DNA of 64,000 nucleotides. Origin: Phaeobacter porticola (GTDB taxonomy: Bacteria; Pseudomonadota; Alphaproteobacteria; Rhodobacterales; Rhodobacteraceae). The stretch covers positions 248,001 to 312,000 of the forward strand of contig NZ_CP016364.1 in NCBI RefSeq assembly GCF_001888185.1, written 5' to 3'. Numbering within the stretch: the first letter of the stretch is position 1; every line of letters begins with the position of its first letter. Below the pieces are notes generated by a model, which did no database searches, was not told the origin of the DNA, and saw only the letters and a program-made list of their open reading frames with translations. The translations under genes were made by a program, and so were the position numbers. Shown here in pieces: positions 61,617-64,000 of this stretch.

Positions 61617-62510
61617 ATGGCACTAAAATATTGGGCGGTGATTTTCATACTGGGCATCGGCTGGGGGATGTCCTTCATGTTTAACGCAATTCTGTTACGT
61701 GAGCTTGGCCCGCTATCGGTGTCGATGGGCCGTGTCGGGTTTGGCGCGCTTGGATGCTGGGTTTATGTCCTGGCAGCACGCAAGCCACTGCCGACAGATA
61801 TGAAGCGTTGGCTGGCGTTGTTTGCTTTTGGCGGGCTGAGTTACGCGGCACCATTTTCCTTTTACGCGCTGGGCCAGCAGCATATTGCCAGCGGTGTCGC
61901 CGGGATCCTCAACGCCATTACGCCAGCGCTGGCCGTCGTCGTGGCGCATTTTTGGCCCGGCGGAGAGCGCGCCACTCTGCTAAAGTCACTAGGAGTGCTA
62001 TGTGGTTTCCTGGGTATTGTGGTTCTATCCTTGCCCTTGCTTCAGGGCGGGCGGCAATCTGAGGTTTGGGCGGTTCTCATCACACTCTGCGCGCCGTTGT
62101 GCTACGCGTTCTCTGTCAATATCGCCCGGCAGTTTCGTGATATGGATCCGGTCGTCCTGGTCGCCATCGCTCTCACCGGTGCGACGCTAGGTATCGCGCC
62201 ATTGGCGCTAGGGGTCGAAGGGGTGCCGGTCATCACCCGGCTGGAGACGTGGGGTGCGATGTTGGTCATTGGTTTCATCCTTACCGCTGCGGCCTTTATT
62301 CTGTTCTACTGGGTGCTACCCAAGGTAGGGCCGACCAATATCACGCTGCCAACCTTGATCGCTCCGGTCTCTGCCCTGGCGATGGGGGCTTGGGTGTTGC
62401 AAGAAACGCTGAAGGTGGAACACCTATTGGGCATGGCAGCAATTCTGCTCGGTTTGCTGTTGATTGATGGACGGTTGGTACGAAAGATCTGGCACAAACC
62501 AATGCTCTGA
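61617..62510 (+). CDS. EamA/DMT-family transporter
   Basis: The protein has 297 residues from the ATG at 61617 (MALKYWAVIFILGIGWGMSF) with a GAGGGCG ribosome binding site; an earlier in-frame start at 61467 would add a hydrophilic extension. It has about ten membrane helices in two repeats. It is different from the EamA protein at 60271. Its position next to the ArsR gene, divergent, suggests possible control by it. Confidence 0.88.
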   Translation: MALKYWAVIFILGIGWGMSFMFNAILLRELGPLSVSMGRVGFGALGCWVYVLAARKPLPTDMKRWLALFAFGGLSYAAPFSFYALGQQHIASGVAGILNAITPALAVVVAHFWPGGERATLLKSLGVLCGFLGIVVLSLPLLQGGRQSEVWAVLITLCAPLCYAFSVNIARQFRDMDPVVLVAIALTGATLGIAPLALGVEGVPVITRLETWGAMLVIGFILTAAAFILFYWVLPKVGPTNITLPTLIAPVSALAMGAWVLQETLKVEHLLGMAAILLGLLLIDGRLVRKIWHKPML

Positions 62511-62515
62511 CAAAA

Positions 62516-62531
62516 TCAACCTATTGGTTGA
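62516..62531. promoter_or_regulatory. Palindrome TCAACC-TATT-GGTTGA
   Basis: A perfect 6+6 palindrome 5 bases after an EamA stop and about 185 bases before atpI. It resembles the ACCNNNTGGT-like operators of ArsR regulators linked to SRPBCC proteins, and an ArsR gene is about 1 kb away. It could also be a weak terminator, though no T-run follows. The rest of the gap to atpI has no gene. Confidence 0.35.
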
Positions 62532-62716
62532 ATATGCGGTTTTGGCACTCAAATCCCCCCGTTGTTTTTCATGACCTTGGGGCGTTTGATTTGGTGGCAG
62601 GTAAATTGCTTAAATTTCAACGAGTTGTGGGTAGTGTCGCAGGGCGACCTGGGTTGTTGACTCTGCGTGGCAGACTCCTTAGCACCGCACTCAGATTTCA
62701 CGTGAGGATGGCGCCC

Positions 62717-63052
62717 GTGACAGAAGAGCCAGATAAGCAGCGCTTGGCGCAGCTCGAGGCCAAGCTGGCAGAGGCGCGTAAGGCCCATGAGCCCAAGCCG
62801 CGCGTGGATGAACATTATTCGACGGCAAGCGATGCCTGGAGAATGGTGATTGAATTGGTAGCTGGTCTGATGATCGGCTTTGGTATCGGATACGGGTTGG
62901 ACCTTCTGCTTGGGACCATTCCGATCTTTCTGGTGCTGTTCACGATGCTGGGTCTGGCGGCCGGAGTAAAGACGATGCTCCGCAGCGCGCAAGAGATCCA
63001 GGAAAAGAAACTGGCCGAAGAGGCCGAACAAGATGCGCAGGACCGGGACTGA
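62717..63052 (+). CDS. atpI: ATP synthase subunit I
   Basis: The protein has 111 residues from GTG at 62717, giving the usual family start (M)TEEPDKQRLAQLEAKLAEA; an ATG at 62708 is too close to its ribosome binding site. Two membrane helices (MVIELVAGLMIGFGIGYGL and IFLVLFTMLGLAAGVKTML). AtpI helps assemble the c-ring. It precedes atpB, as usual for alphaproteobacterial F0 genes. Confidence 0.9.
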   Translation: MTEEPDKQRLAQLEAKLAEARKAHEPKPRVDEHYSTASDAWRMVIELVAGLMIGFGIGYGLDLLLGTIPIFLVLFTMLGLAAGVKTMLRSAQEIQEKKLAEEAEQDAQDRD

Positions 63053-63079
63053 TCCCCCGGCGACAGGAGAAACGGGACA

Positions 63080-63883
63080 ATGGGCAAACTAATCTTTGGA
63101 GCAGCATTCCTGCTGGTACTTGCGTCTGGGCTGTTTTTTGCACCGGCCGTTCCTGGCCTGCAGATCCACCCGACCGATCAGTTCCTGATCAAACCGTTGG
63201 GTGGTTCGGGTGAGCTGAACTTCTACACCCCGAGCAACGTCACCCTGTGGATGGGCTTGGCAATTGTTGCGATCTTTGCGCTGATGGTTCTTGGGTCCTC
63301 GAAGCGCGCGATTGTGCCCTCGCGCATCCAGTCGGTTGCTGAGCTTGCTTACGGTTTCATCTACAAAATGGTCGAAGACGTCACCGGCAAAGACGGCCTG
63401 AAGTTCTTCCCTTACATCATGACGCTGTTCATGTTCATTCTGACGGCCAACATGCTGGGGCTGCTGCCCATGAGCTTTACCACCACATCGCATTTTGCTG
63501 TGACCGCAGTGTTGGCGATGCTGGTGTTCGTGACCGTCACCGTGACCGGCTTTGTGCTGCACGGTACCAAGTTTCTTGGCTTGTTCTGGGTTAGCTCTGC
63601 TCCGCTGGCGCTGCGTCCAGTGCTGGCCATCATCGAATTGATTTCCTACTTCGTGCGTCCTGTCAGCCACTGCATTCGTCTTGCAGGCAACGTTATGGCC
63701 GGCCATGCGGTTCTGAAGGTGTTCGCAGGTTTTGCAGGTGCTCTGGGCCTGTTCAGCTTCCTGCCGATCTTTGCGATCACCGCAGTCTACGCACTCGAAG
63801 TTCTCGTGGCCTTCATCCAGGCCTACGTGTTCACCATTCTGACCTGCGTGTACCTCAAGGACGCGCTGCATCCGTCGCACTAA
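63080..63883 (+). CDS. atpB: ATP synthase F0 subunit a
   Basis: The protein has 267 residues. It forms the two proton half-channels beside the c-ring. The essential arginine lies in the stretch [20 protein letters not shown], and the C-terminal helix [20 protein letters not shown] is characteristic. The N-terminus is hydrophobic. A CAGGAGAAACGG ribosome binding site precedes the start. Confidence 0.96.
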   Translation: MGKLIFGAAFLLVLASGLFFAPAVPGLQIHPTDQFLIKPLGGSGELNFYTPSNVTLWMGLAIVAIFALMVLGSSKRAIVPSRIQSVAELAYGFIYKMVEDVTGKDGLKFFPYIMTLFMFILTANMLGLLPMSFTTTSHFAVTAVLAMLVFVTVTVTGFVLHGTKFLGLFWVSSAPLALRPVLAIIELISYFVRPVSHCIRLAGNVMAGHAVLKVFAGFAGALGLFSFLPIFAITAVYALEVLVAFIQAYVFTILTCVYLKDALHPSH

Positions 63884-63940
63884 AGCACGGCTAGGTTTGA
63901 ACAATAAGATCCTCAACTTCCAATCGTAAGGAGATACACA

Positions 63941-64000
63941 ATGGAAGGCGAACTCGCACACATCGGCGCTGGCCTGGCTGGCATGGGTACTGGTATTGCT
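63941..64000 (+). CDS. atpE: ATP synthase F0 subunit c (partial, runs off the window)
   Basis: The first 20 codons are visible: MEGELAHIGAGLAGMGTGIA, the Gly-rich first helix of the c-ring subunit. A GTAAGGAGAT ribosome binding site precedes it. The rest lies beyond the right edge. Confidence 0.93.
   Translation, partial: MEGELAHIGAGLAGMGTGIA

Noticed and set aside
63089-63961. 290-codon - strand frame opposite atpB
   Set aside because: Antisense shadow of subunit a; unusually rich in His and Gln.

Overview
The window looks like chromosome of a marine alphaproteobacterium of the Rhodobacteraceae (Roseobacter group). The basis is the GC-rich coding style, a MipZ-type ATPase, a VPEID-CTERM protein with its exosortase E/protease, an atpI-atpB-atpE cluster, and the homogentisate gene set. 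The genus is not assigned.

Bases 1 to about 24,500 hold the late half of a lambda-like siphophage prophage, all on the + strand. The order is a likely late regulator, a terminator-guarded start of the late operon, terminase small and large subunits, gpW-like connector, portal, a ClpP-like protease fused to the major capsid protein, head-tail joining proteins, tail tube, two tail chaperones joined by a predicted -1 ribosomal frameshift, tape measure, tail tip and J-like host-specificity protein. A collagen-like fibre, a glycine-rich adhesin-like protein and a lysis cassette (holin-like proteins, amidase, overlapping Rz/Rz1 spanins) follow, and a strong terminator ends the unit. No integrase or repressor is in view, so the early region lies left of the window.

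Bases 24,500 to 31,830 look like cargo at the right end of the prophage: a possible structured small RNA with its own terminator, a phospholipase D-fold nuclease-like protein, a 1266-residue SIR2 protein of the defence-associated type, a small unknown gene, and an SOS-associated HMCES/YedK-type peptidase. A 19-base copy of the 3' end of tRNA-Gln at 31,809-31,827 looks like the right attachment site.

Bases 31,830 to 34,550 are a scrambled remnant of a second mobile element: an unrecognised gene cut by an IS5-family insertion, a 185-bp duplication of that gene's start immediately after the IS, and the N-terminal piece of a tyrosine integrase ending against hemN.

The rest is core chromosome. 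On the - strand from 43.7 kb down to 34.5 kb run hmgA, fahA, an MBL-fold protein, a flavin monooxygenase, DUF2783, a VOC protein, maiA, an NnrU-family gene and hemN. This is homogentisate breakdown to fumarate and acetoacetate, with a divergent MarR regulator. Then come a class III cyclase, the VPEID-CTERM/exosortase E pair, mipZ, the ribosomal/tRNA-modification group rpmE-rplS-trmD-rimM-bluB-rpsP, chorismate mutase, three tandem GNAT genes and ffh. On the + strand follow an EF-G-like protein, a prolyl-tRNA editing protein, LysR and EamA transporters, an ArsR regulator, and the start of the F0 ATP synthase operon, which runs off the right edge.

All calls come from reading the sequence and translations; no database search was run. 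The most interesting items are the textbook -1 frameshift signal in the tail chaperone genes, the PLD plus SIR2 cargo with its structured upstream RNA, the tRNA-Gln attachment site, and the IS-scarred element remnant.
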